From NCBI RefSeq assembly GCF_009830945.1, contig NZ_VWVV01000014.1, forward strand, positions 110,895 to 174,894: a stretch of DNA of 64,000 nucleotides. The letters are read 5' to 3'. The notes under the pieces are model-generated. The model was not told the origin of the DNA. It did not search any database and was given only the letters and a program-made list of their open reading frames with translations. Shown piece by piece: positions 26,391-34,316 of the stretch. Positions within the stretch are counted from its first letter, which is position 1; every line of letters starts with the position of its first letter. Position numbers and translations under genes: made by a program. The DNA is from Nocardiopsis sp. FR4. Lineage in GTDB: Bacteria; Actinomycetota; Actinomycetes; Streptosporangiales; Streptosporangiaceae.

Positions 26391-27647
26391 CTAGCAGGCT
26401 CCGACGAGGCGCCAGACGCCCCACTCGCCGGTGGTGCCGGGCTCCTCGCCCTGGGTCCACCACTGGGCGCGGTACTCCGAGCCGCGGTGGGAGACCACGT
26501 CGCCGCCGGTGTAGACGGTGCCGGACGACCACGCCGGGGCCGAGCAGTCGCCGGGTTCGCCGGTCGGCTCGTCCGTGGGCTCGTCGGTGGGGCCGCCGCC
26601 GTCGCCCGGGCCGCTGCCCAGACGGGCGGAGAGGGTGTCGGCGAAGGCGTAGCCGCTGGTGGCGTCCCAGTTGACGGACCAGGTCATCACGCCGCCGATC
26701 GGGCCGTAGGGCGTGCCCGGCGAGAAGGAGCCGCAGTTGGTCCCGGCCTCCAGGCAGTCCAGGGCGCGGACGACCTGGCTTGGCGCCATGTAGCCGCCCC
26801 CGGCGGCCGAGGGCACCGCGGGCAGGCCCAGGCCCACCTGGCCGGGGCTCAGGCCCATCTCCAGCTGGATGCAGGCCAGAGCGGCGAGGAAGTCGGGGGT
26901 TCCCTGGTGGTACACCTGGCCGTCGCAGCCCAGCATGGAGCCGGAGTTGTAGTACTGCATGTTCACGATGGTGAGGATGTCGGAGATGCTCGACGCCAGC
27001 TTGTAGTACTCCCGGTCCGGGCTCTGGAAGTCGATGGTCTGCGGCGCCATCGTGATGATCAGGTCCGAGCCCGTCCTGCCGCGCAGGTCGCGCAGGGCGC
27101 TGGCCATGTACTGGGCGTTGATGCCGTGCTCCAGGTCGATGTCGACCCCGTCGAAGCCGTACTCGTTCATCAGCGCGTGCGCGGTGTCGGCGAAGTTGGC
27201 CGCCTGGGTGGCGTTGGTGACGTTGACGTGGCCGAGTTCGCCGCCCACGGAGATGATCACCTTGCGCCCCTGGGACTGCAGGGCGGCGATGTCGGCGCGG
27301 AACTGCTGGTCGGTGTAGCCGCCCAGCTCGGAGCTGGCGAGGTTGAAGGTGATCCCGCCGTCCCGGGAGGGGTGGTTGTCGGCGAAGGCGACGGCCACCA
27401 GGTTGTACGCGCCGGGGATCTCCGACAGGCGCATCACCGTGGAGCCGTTGTCGAAGTTGTGCCAGTATCCGGTCAGCCACTGGTCGGACTGCTGCGCCTG
27501 GGCGGTCGCCGACACGGTCTCCACCTCGGTGGGGGCGGGGGAGAGCTGGGTGAAACCGGCGACGAGCCCGGCGGCCAGGAGCGCGAGCGCGCCCGTCAGG
27601 GCGGCCCTGGCGCCCTTGGAGTCTTTCCTGCGACGGTGCTTGAGCAT
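26391..27647 (-). CDS. Secreted GH18 chitinase with C-terminal chitin-binding module
   Basis: 418 residues. A Sec signal peptide (Arg-rich start, hydrophobic core about 15-31, cleavage near AQA) leads into a GH18 barrel: SVGGELGH (SxGG strand) and DGVDIDLE at 166-173 with catalytic acid Glu173. A Pro/Thr/Asp/Glu linker (PTDEPTDEPTGEPG) precedes a CBM5/12-type module of about 45 residues (WSSGTVYTGGDVVSHRGSEY, AQWWTQGEEP) that binds chitin. The layout is that of ChiC/ChiD-like Streptomyces chitinases. RBS AAAGGAG 9 nt before ATG and a strong promoter upstream (27718-27746). Confidence 0.95.
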   Translation of the reverse strand: MLKHRRRKDSKGARAALTGALALLAAGLVAGFTQLSPAPTEVETVSATAQAQQSDQWLTGYWHNFDNGSTVMRLSEIPGAYNLVAVAFADNHPSRDGGITFNLASSELGGYTDQQFRADIAALQSQGRKVIISVGGELGHVNVTNATQAANFADTAHALMNEYGFDGVDIDLEHGINAQYMASALRDLRGRTGSDLIITMAPQTIDFQSPDREYYKLASSISDILTIVNMQYYNSGSMLGCDGQVYHQGTPDFLAALACIQLEMGLSPGQVGLGLPAVPSAAGGGYMAPSQVVRALDCLEAGTNCGSFSPGTPYGPIGGVMTWSVNWDATSGYAFADTLSARLGSGPGDGGGPTDEPTDEPTGEPGDCSAPAWSSGTVYTGGDVVSHRGSEYRAQWWTQGEEPGTTGEWGVWRLVGAC

Positions 27648-27717
27648 GTGGGGGTGCTCCTTTCGTCGAGCGGGGGAGACGAAGGAAGGCTCGGGGGAGC
27701 CGTCTAATTGTTAGGAA

Positions 27718-27746
27718 ACCTTAAAGTTGTCTTCCTGGCGCGTCAA
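27718..27746 (-). promoter_or_regulatory. Chitinase promoter with overlapping AT-rich near-palindrome
   Basis: On the minus strand TTGACG (27746-27741), 17 nt, TAAGGT (27723-27718), an excellent housekeeping promoter about 70 nt before the ATG. The -10 lies in TTAAGGTTTCCTAA (27710-27723), a near-palindrome suited to repressor binding. The surroundings (27700-27780) are unusually AT-rich for this genome. I do not see the direct repeats typical of Streptomyces chi promoters. Confidence 0.65.
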
Positions 27747-27833
27747 CGGGAATCGTAAAGAAAGTTTGTAGTTTTTGGGAACTCAGTACCGATCACCACT
27801 CCCAGGAGCCACACCAGAAACGCGTTTCCGTGC

Positions 27834-29411
27834 TCAGTGCGGTCCCGTTCCGGGGTCGCGAATGTCCAGCTCCCGGCTCATCTCCTGGAACACCTCGTGG
27901 TCGATCTCGCCCTCGCGGTACATCGTCAGCAGCGCGTCCCTGCGCGCCTGGGTGATCTGGGCGTGCACCGCCCTGCCGCCGTCCACACGCTCCCGGGCCG
28001 ACCCGTCCCCGTCCTCCAGCAGGGCCCGCACCCTGCCGAGCCGCCTGGTGTACACGCCCCGCAGCGACTCGGCGGTGCGCTCGTCCACCTCGCCCTCGCG
28101 CAGCAGCTCGTCCACCCGGTCCAGGGCCGCGCAGCCCATCCGCTCGTCCGCGCGCAGGAACTCCCGCTGCCGCACCCTCTCATCGGTCATCCCCAGGCGC
28201 CGCAGCAGCGGCGGAAGCGTCATCCCCTGGCCCACCAGGGTCCCCAGCACCACCACACCCGCCACGAAGATCAGTCCGCCCCGGTCGGTGAACGGGTCGC
28301 CGCCCAGCGTGGCGGGCAGGGACAGTGCGATGGCCAGCGAGATCGCCCCGCGCATCCCGCTCCACCCGATGACCACCCGCTCCCGGAGGTCGGAGGCCTC
28401 CAGGCGCGTGAACGGGACCAGGCGCCGCAGCGGGAACACCGCCAGCGTCAGCCCCATGCGCAGGGCCACCGCCGCGACCGTCGTGGCCAGCGCCACCCAC
28501 ACCAGGTCCAGGAGGGCGAAGTGCTCCCGCACCGCCGTGACGACCGCGTCCAGCTGCAGGCCCAGGATCACGAACAGCATGGACTCCAGCAGGCCCACGA
28601 GCGTGCTCCAGATCGTGCGCCCGCTCGCCCGCACGCGCGGCGGCAGCAGGCCGTCCCCCCGGGTACCCAGGTAGATCCCGGCCACCACGGCCGCCAGCAC
28701 CCCGGACAGCCCCGCCATCTCCGCCGGGACGTAGGCCGCGAACGGGGTGACCAGCACGACCATCAGCTGCAGGGAGGGATCGCTCATCCGGCTCCGCGAC
28801 CACGACACGGCCAGCGCCACGACGGCGCCGTAGAGCAGGCCGCCCGCCACCACCCTCACCAGCTCCACCAGACCCTCCTCGGGGGTGAGCGGATGGGACA
28901 TGGCGGTCACGGCCAGGGTGAACAGGGTCAGCGCCACCCCGTCGTTGATCAGGGACTCGCCCTCCAGCACGGTCAGCACCCGGCGCGGGGTGCCCACCCG
29001 CCTGAGGATCGCCGAGGCCGCCACGGCGTCCGTCGGGGCCACCGCCGCCCCCAGCGCGATCGCCGCGGGCCAGCCCACCGAGGGGATCAGCAGGTACACG
29101 ATTCCGGCCAGACCGAACGCGGTGGCCAGCGTCATGCCGACCGCCATCACCACGATGGGCCGCAGCTGCTCGCGCATGTCCTTGGGGGAGGAGAAGAACG
29201 CGGCGTTGTAGATCAGCGGCGGCAGGAACACCAGCAGGATGACCTCCGGCGGGATCGACAGGGAGTGCATCCACGGCACCGCGCCCACGGCCATCCCCAA
29301 CAGCACCAGCACGACCGCGCCCGGCGCCCGCAGCCGCCCCGCCACCAGCTGGCCGGCGATCACCGCCATCACGACCACCAACGTGGCGACCACGTACTCC
29401 TCGACGGACAC
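27834..29411 (-). CDS. Na+/H+ antiporter, CPA1 (NhaP) family
   Basis: 525 residues from GTG 29411, where GGGGGAGGG lies 4 nt upstream (an ATG 11 codons earlier lacks this). Twelve or so helices; motifs LVFLPPLIYNAAFF, APTDAVAASAILRRV (the TD/ND-type ion-binding region), VLEGESLINDGVALTLF (with the CPA1 ND motif) and GWSGMRGAISLAIALSLP. The last 130 residues are cytoplasmic, charged and helical and probably regulate activity. It exchanges cytoplasmic Na+ (or K+) for protons. It stands alone between chitinase and fbiB. Confidence 0.93.
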   Translation of the reverse strand: MSVEEYVVATLVVVMAVIAGQLVAGRLRAPGAVVLVLLGMAVGAVPWMHSLSIPPEVILLVFLPPLIYNAAFFSSPKDMREQLRPIVVMAVGMTLATAFGLAGIVYLLIPSVGWPAAIALGAAVAPTDAVAASAILRRVGTPRRVLTVLEGESLINDGVALTLFTLAVTAMSHPLTPEEGLVELVRVVAGGLLYGAVVALAVSWSRSRMSDPSLQLMVVLVTPFAAYVPAEMAGLSGVLAAVVAGIYLGTRGDGLLPPRVRASGRTIWSTLVGLLESMLFVILGLQLDAVVTAVREHFALLDLVWVALATTVAAVALRMGLTLAVFPLRRLVPFTRLEASDLRERVVIGWSGMRGAISLAIALSLPATLGGDPFTDRGGLIFVAGVVVLGTLVGQGMTLPPLLRRLGMTDERVRQREFLRADERMGCAALDRVDELLREGEVDERTAESLRGVYTRRLGRVRALLEDGDGSARERVDGGRAVHAQITQARRDALLTMYREGEIDHEVFQEMSRELDIRDPGTGPH

Positions 29412-29516
29412 CGCGCCCTCCCCCGCTCCCGGCCGCACCAGCATGACGCCGCGCGGGGGAGCCGCCCGACCGGACGCGCGGGGAGCGGCCGTAAGGGGGA
29501 GAGGAGGAGGGCGCGG

Positions 29517-30812
29517 TCAGCGCACGGCCACGAAGTCCTCGGGGTCGCGCGGCGGCCGGTCCCGCGGCGCCTCGGCCGCGTGCCCCACGGCCACCGCGCC
29601 CATCGGCTGCCAGTCCCCGGGGACCTCCAGCACCTCGCGTACCACGTCCGGGCAGAACATGGTCGAGGAGATCCAGGCCGAGCCCAGCCCCTCCATCGCC
29701 AGTCCCACCAGCAGGCCCTGCACCCCGGCGCCCATCGCCACCAGGAACATCGACCGCTCGGCGTCGGCCCGGCGCGCGTCCGGGTAGGGGTGCGCGCCAT
29801 CGGCCGCCAGGAAGGGCACCACCAGGTAGGGGGCCGCGCGCAGCACGTCCCCGCGCCGGGTGCGCCGGGCGATCTGCTCCTCGGTGAACCCGTCCCCGCG
29901 CAGGTCCGCCACCCACGCCCGGAGCATCGCGTCCAGCAGCCGCCCGCGGGTGCGCGCCGACTCCACCAGCACGAACCGCCACGGGGTGGTGTGGTGCGGT
30001 GCGGGCGCCGTGACCGCCGCGGCCACCGCACGGCGCACCGCGGCCGGGTCCACCGGGTCGTCGGTGAACGAGCGCACGGTCCGCCGGGCCGGGACCACGT
30101 CGCGCGAGCCGTACCGGAACAGGTCGTCGTCGGCCGGACGGACCAGCGCCGCGGCGCCCGGGCCGTCATCCTCGGTGAGCAGCGCGCCCAGGCCGCTGAC
30201 CACCGCGACCGGCACCCCGTTCGTCTTGCCCTTGACGAGTTCGCCCGCGGCGGCGATCTCGTCGGCCACCGCGTTGACGGTGGCCTCCATCAGGTTGCCG
30301 TACGTGTCGGTCGTGCCCCGCAGGTCCTGCACGGGGGGCAGCCCCGCCGCGCCGATGGCCACGTCGGTCTGCCCCAACCGCCACGGCCGTCCGAAGGTGT
30401 CGGAGACGATCACCCCCACGTTCACGCCCAGGCGCTCGCGCAGCCCGGCGCGCAGGGCGCGGGCGGAGGCGTCGGAGTCCTCGGGCAGCAGCAGGACCGT
30501 TCCGGGTTCGACGTTGGAGGCGTCCACCCCGGCGGCGGCCATGACCAGCCCCTGCCGGGTCTGCACGATCCCCGTCCGGCCGGTCCGCGCGACCACCCGC
30601 ACGGTCTCGGCCGCGACGGCCTCCTCCCGGTCCATACGGCGGGCGCGGCCCTCGGCCTTGCTCACGATCTTGGAGGTGACGACGAGGATGTCGCCGTCGG
30701 CCAGCGGGGTTCCGGAGGCGGTCACGGCGTCGGCGACCAGGGCGGTCAGGTCGTCGCCCGGGCGCACCTCGGGAATGCCGGCGAGCCCGCGCACGCGCAC
30801 CTCGGGGCTCAT
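29517..30812 (-). CDS. fbiB: Coenzyme F420 gamma-glutamyl ligase with C-terminal FMN reductase domain
   Basis: 431 residues. Adds glutamates to F420-0 and, through the C-terminal nitroreductase-fold domain, reduces dehydro-F420-0. The N-terminal CofE part shows [34 protein letters not shown] and [19 protein letters not shown]; the FMN domain starts near residue 245 ([40 protein letters not shown]). The ATG overlaps the fbiA stop (ATGA), giving a coupled fbiA-fbiB operon. Length matches mycobacterial FbiB. Confidence 0.96.
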   Translation of the reverse strand: MSPEVRVRGLAGIPEVRPGDDLTALVADAVTASGTPLADGDILVVTSKIVSKAEGRARRMDREEAVAAETVRVVARTGRTGIVQTRQGLVMAAAGVDASNVEPGTVLLLPEDSDASARALRAGLRERLGVNVGVIVSDTFGRPWRLGQTDVAIGAAGLPPVQDLRGTTDTYGNLMEATVNAVADEIAAAGELVKGKTNGVPVAVVSGLGALLTEDDGPGAAALVRPADDDLFRYGSRDVVPARRTVRSFTDDPVDPAAVRRAVAAAVTAPAPHHTTPWRFVLVESARTRGRLLDAMLRAWVADLRGDGFTEEQIARRTRRGDVLRAAPYLVVPFLAADGAHPYPDARRADAERSMFLVAMGAGVQGLLVGLAMEGLGSAWISSTMFCPDVVREVLEVPGDWQPMGAVAVGHAAEAPRDRPPRDPEDFVAVR

Positions 30813-31795
30813 CCGCGCTCCCCCTTCCCCGCCGCGAGTTCCACGGCCAGGTCCACGGCGGCCCGCGCGATCGCCTCGGTGGCCTCGGGGCCGCTCATGT
30901 ACAGCGGGCGCGAGCGCACCTCGATCCCCTCCACCTCGGTGCCCGCGTCGGCCTCGTCCACCAGCCAGCCGTCCAGCAGGTCGGCGCCCAGGTACCCGGC
31001 GACCGCGCCCGCGCTGGTCTCCACGCCGACCGCCCTCAGGCAGGCGTCGGCCATGCCGCGCACGGGCGCGCCGCCGATGATGGGGGAGACGCCCACCACG
31101 GTCTTGGCGGCCATGGCCTCCCGGATGCCGGGGACGCCCAGGACGGATCCCACGCTGACCACGGGGTTGGAGGGCGGCAGGATCACCGCGTCGGCCTCGT
31201 CTATGGCCTTCAGCACACCGGGGGCGGGGGAGGCCTCCTCCGCGCCGACGCTGACGATCCGCTCCGCGGGCAGCGCGGCGCGGTGTCGGATCCACCACTC
31301 CTGGAAGTGGATCGCCCGGCGCCCGTCGCCGTCGTCGACCACCACGTGCGTCTCGACCTGGTCGTCGGTCATGGGCAGCAGCCGCACCCCCGGCTTCCAG
31401 CGGTCGCACAGCGCCTCGGTGACCGCGGAGAGGGGGTACCCGGCCGCGAGCATCTGCGCCCGCACGATGTGGGTGGCGGTGTCGCGGTCGCCCAGGCCGA
31501 ACCAGGTGGGCTTCATCCCGTAGGCGGCGAGTTCCTCCTTGACGGTGAAGGTCTCCCCGTCCCTGCCCCAGCCCTGCTCCTCGTTGATCCCCCCGCCCAG
31601 GGTGTACATCACCGTGTCCAGATCCGGACAGATCCTCAGTCCGAACAGGGTGATGTCGTCACCGGTGTTGCCGATGACGGTGATGCTGCCTGTGCTCTGC
31701 TCCTGGGGGGTCCCGGCGCCGGTTCCGAGCACGGCCCTGAGACCGCGAAGAAAGCGCGCGCCGCCGATACCGCCAGCCGGTACGACTATCCGCAT
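30809..31795 (-). CDS. fbiA: Phosphoenolpyruvyl/lactyl-diphospho transferase for F420-0 synthesis
   Basis: 328 residues. Transfers the phosphoenolpyruvyl group to FO to make (dehydro-)F420-0. The N-terminus [19 protein letters not shown] is the nucleotide-binding start of CofD/FbiA, followed by [26 protein letters not shown] and [37 protein letters not shown] is the distal conserved segment. First gene of fbiA-fbiB. The guanylyltransferase gene (cofC/fbiD), also needed, is not in the window. The 240-nt region to the next gene carries no recognisable element other than divergent promoters to be expected there. Confidence 0.96.
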   Translation of the reverse strand: MRIVVPAGGIGGARFLRGLRAVLGTGAGTPQEQSTGSITVIGNTGDDITLFGLRICPDLDTVMYTLGGGINEEQGWGRDGETFTVKEELAAYGMKPTWFGLGDRDTATHIVRAQMLAAGYPLSAVTEALCDRWKPGVRLLPMTDDQVETHVVVDDGDGRRAIHFQEWWIRHRAALPAERIVSVGAEEASPAPGVLKAIDEADAVILPPSNPVVSVGSVLGVPGIREAMAAKTVVGVSPIIGGAPVRGMADACLRAVGVETSAGAVAGYLGADLLDGWLVDEADAGTEVEGIEVRSRPLYMSGPEATEAIARAAVDLAVELAAGKGERG

Positions 31796-32036
31796 GCGTC
31801 CAAGTCTGGCAGGCTGGGGGCGTGTATGAACCGTCTGCCCCGCCGCGGGCGCGGATCGTACGTGACCGTTCCGGTACCGGGTGTTCGTGAACTCCGGCGG
31901 CGGCGGTCGCCATCCCACCCTTCGGCCCGGCCGGTGTCCCCACTGCTCCCGCCCGGACGCGGCCGATCCACCTGACAGCCCGACGCCGCTTCCCCCGACG
32001 TGACGGCGGAGCGGCAGCAGTAGAGGGGAACCTCTC

Positions 32037-33482
32037 TTGAAGAACGAAACACTGGAACGCCTGCGCCTGCCCGGGGCATGGGTGCTGATCGGAGCGGTGG
32101 GCGCGTCCATGCTCTCCGGCCTGATCCGCCTCATCGCGGGTTCGACGTACCCGGACTCCTTCGCCGGGTCCATGAGCGGGGCGGCGGGCAGCTTCTTCGG
32201 CCTCCAGGTCGTGATCCTGCTGGCCGCGGCCGTCGCCCTGGTCCTGACCAGCGAGCGCACCCGCCCCTCGGCGCAGCCGATCGTGCTCATCGCCCTGGTG
32301 ATGAGCGGCGTGGGCCTGCTGTTCGCCCTGGTCAACCTGATCACCGAGTTCGTCTGGGCCTCCCAGGCGGGCAACGTCGGCCTGGGCTTCGCGGGCTTCG
32401 TGTCCACGCTCGGCTCGGGCGCCGTCCTCGGCATCCTGGGCTTCGCGCTGCTCAAGGCCTTCAACGACCCCGCCCTCGTGCCCCGGGCGACCCCGCAGCA
32501 GAACGCCTACCCGCGGCAGTTCCCGCCCGCGACCGGCGCGCAGCAGTCCTTCGCCCAGCCCGGCTACCCGACGCAGGACCCCTCCGCCCAGGCCGCGGCC
32601 GACCCCGCTCAGGCCGCCCAGCAGGGTTACGGCCACTACGGCGCGGACGCCTCGGGCCAGCAGCAGGCGGCCTACGGCCAGCAGTACGGTGTGGACCCGG
32701 CGGCGCAGCAGCAGTACGGGACGGGTGCCCAGCAGGGTTACGGCCAGTACGGCGCGGACGCCTCGGGCCAGCAGCAGGCGGCCTACGGCCAGCAGTACGG
32801 CACCGACGCCGCCGCGCAGCAGGGGTATGAGGCCGCGCAGCAGCAGGCGGCCTACGGTCAGCAGTACGGTGTGGACCCGGCGGCGCAGCAGCAGTACGGG
32901 ACGGGTGCCCAGCAGGGTTACGGCCAGTACGGCGCGGACGCCTCGGGCCAGCAGCAGGCGGCCTACGGCCAGCAGTACGGCACCGACCCGGCCGCCCAGC
33001 AGGGGTACGACCCGGCCCAGCAGCAGGCCGCGTACGGTCAGCAGTACGGTGTGGACCCGGCGGCGCAGCAGCAGTACGGGACGGGTGCCCAGCAGGGTTA
33101 CGGCCAGTACGGCGCGGACGCCTCGGGCCAGCAGCAGGCGGCCTACGGCCAGCAGGGCGAGTACTCCTACGACCCCTCCCAGTACGCGCCGCAGGGCGCC
33201 GAGCAGCAGGGCGCCCCGGGTGAGCAGGCCGCCCAGGACGCCATCCAGTACGGCTGGTACCAGGGCGCCGACCAGGGCCAACAGGCTCAGGACACACCGT
33301 CCGAGGGCGGAATTGATCCTTTCTTTAACTCCGGTGAGAACACCGGTGGAGAGACGCCCGGACAGGGCGGGGGACCGTACGGAAACCAGTACGGTTCGGG
33401 ACCCGGATACGCCTCTGACCAGCAGGGACAGGGCGGAGCCGGTGACCAGCAGGGCTGGTACGGAGGCGACGACAAGCGTTGA
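32037..33482 (+). CDS. Four-helix membrane protein with long Y/G/Q-rich repeat tail
   Basis: 481 residues from TTG 32037 (AGAGGGGA 6-8 nt upstream). Residues 1-145 form four hydrophobic helices; residues 150-481 are low complexity, dominated by Gln, Gly, Tyr, Ala, with very few charged or bulky aliphatic residues. The core of the tail repeats [20 protein letters not shown] and [17 protein letters not shown] in 60-residue units. The composition resembles prion-like domains such as that of FUS, where regularly spaced Tyr drives condensation. It has no enzyme motif. Neighbours are fbiA (divergent) and whiB. Function unknown; a scaffold or septal/polar organiser is speculation. Confidence 0.85.
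   Translation: MKNETLERLRLPGAWVLIGAVGASMLSGLIRLIAGSTYPDSFAGSMSGAAGSFFGLQVVILLAAAVALVLTSERTRPSAQPIVLIALVMSGVGLLFALVNLITEFVWASQAGNVGLGFAGFVSTLGSGAVLGILGFALLKAFNDPALVPRATPQQNAYPRQFPPATGAQQSFAQPGYPTQDPSAQAAADPAQAAQQGYGHYGADASGQQQAAYGQQYGVDPAAQQQYGTGAQQGYGQYGADASGQQQAAYGQQYGTDAAAQQGYEAAQQQAAYGQQYGVDPAAQQQYGTGAQQGYGQYGADASGQQQAAYGQQYGTDPAAQQGYDPAQQQAAYGQQYGVDPAAQQQYGTGAQQGYGQYGADASGQQQAAYGQQGEYSYDPSQYAPQGAEQQGAPGEQAAQDAIQYGWYQGADQGQQAQDTPSEGGIDPFFNSGENTGGETPGQGGGPYGNQYGSGPGYASDQQGQGGAGDQQGWYGGDDKR
32667..33158 (+). repeat. 180-bp tandem repeats inside the Y/G/Q-rich tail
   Basis: Two full 180-nt units (32667-32846, 32847-33026) and one partial unit (33027-about 33158) with a further half-unit match just before 32667. 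The units are almost identical at the DNA level: for example CAGCAGTACGGTGTGGACCC recurs at 32680, 32860 and 33040, exactly 180 nt apart. Each 180-nt unit itself contains two related 37- and 23-codon blocks. High DNA identity means recent expansion or ongoing recombination; the copy number may vary between strains. Confidence 0.92.
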
Positions 33483-33615
33483 ACCCGGACCGGGGGCCCG
33501 CGCTCCCCTCCGCCTTGGAAGGCCGTGAATCGTGTGGTAATCCGCAGAACGGACATCACGGGACTGCCGCCGGCGGTTTGCCTCGTGATATCCAGGGGAC
33601 GACCACGCAGGGCGC

Positions 33616-33645
33616 TTGACTCTCAGCAAGCGACCCTCGTGTAAT
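33616..33645 (+). promoter_or_regulatory. Promoter of whiB
   Basis: TTGACT (33616-33621), 18-nt spacer, TGTAAT (33640-33645), about 75 nt before the whiB ATG. The leader contains GGCCCGG ... GGGCC-type complementary segments around 33666-33697 that could fold. Confidence 0.5.
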
Positions 33646-33720
33646 TTCAAGGTGGGATTGCACCCGGCCCGGGGGACGAAATGGGCCGGGGAGATCTATG
33701 GGGGGCAACAGGAGGTGCGC

Positions 33721-34008
33721 ATGAGCGAGGTCATCCCGCTGGCGCACGGCTCGGACGAAGATCTGGGCTGGCAGGAACGTGCCCTGTGCGCGCAGACCGA
33801 CCCGGAGGCGTTCTTCCCCGAGAAGGGCGGCTCCACACGGGAAGCCAAGAAGGTCTGCCAGTCGTGCGAGGTACGGGCGGAGTGCCTGGAATACGCGCTG
33901 GAGCACGATGAGCGCTTCGGTATCTGGGGGGGACTCTCCGAACGCGAGCGCCGCAGGCTCAAGAAAGCCGCCGGGGGAGATTTCGATTTCCTGGCGGACA
34001 TGCTCTAG
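33721..34008 (+). CDS. whiB: WhiB-family iron-sulfur transcription factor (WhiB/WhmD type)
   Basis: 95 residues; RBS GGAGG (33711-33715) 5 nt before ATG. Four cluster ligands Cys23, Cys46, Cys49 and Cys55; WQERALCAQTDPEAFFPEKG, REAKKVCQSCEVRAECLEYA and FGIWGGLSERERRRLKK (sigma-binding GIWGG turn plus DNA-binding basic tail). The sequence is nearly that of Streptomyces WhiB and mycobacterial WhmD/WhiB2, which partner WhiA to control septation in sporulation. The location next to fbiA-fbiB and the phosphomannomutase block matches the Streptomyces whiB locus as I remember it. Confidence 0.96.
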   Translation: MSEVIPLAHGSDEDLGWQERALCAQTDPEAFFPEKGGSTREAKKVCQSCEVRAECLEYALEHDERFGIWGGLSERERRRLKKAAGGDFDFLADML

Positions 34009-34022
34009 GACCGCGTACAAGG

Positions 34023-34056
34023 CGCGCGTCCGGGCCCCTGGCCCGGGCGCGCGTTT
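34023..34056 (+). terminator. whiB terminator
   Basis: 14-bp stem CGCGCGTCCGGGCC (34023-34036) / GGCCCGGGCGCGCG (34040-34053) with one T-G pair, loop CCT, followed by TTT. Confidence 0.8.
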
Positions 34057-34117
34057 CTCGTGTCAGGGCCCGCCCGCGTCCCCGCCGACGGGCACCCCGC
34101 CACCGGCGCCGATCCCC

Positions 34118-34159
34118 CGATACGGGCTGCCCGGGGCCCGATATGGGCTGACAGGGGCC
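34118..34159. repeat. Two 21-bp direct repeats between whiB and the GT2 gene
   Basis: Two adjacent 21-nt units (34118-34138 and 34139-34159), each CGATAYGGGCTG plus nine more bases, identical at 18 of 21 positions. They lie in a 308-nt non-coding stretch (34009-34316) that otherwise holds the whiB terminator and no recognisable gene. The two-helical-turn length would suit a regulator binding one face of the DNA. Confidence 0.5.
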
Positions 34160-34316
34160 GCCCGGGGCGAATAGGTCCGTGATGATGCCGGGTGGCGTAT
34201 CGTGATGTCCCGCGCGGCCGCCGCGCCCGGTGCGCGCCCGCCCCCGCCGGCCCTCCCGGTCGGCCCCACGGACCCGACGGGGTCGCCCCTTCTCCCGGAG
34301 AGAATCCACCACAGCC

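Noticed and set aside
32625..33158. Repeats at 32.6-33.2 kb as a CRISPR array
   Set aside because: The units are 180 nt, contiguous without variable spacers, in frame inside one protein, and there are no cas genes.
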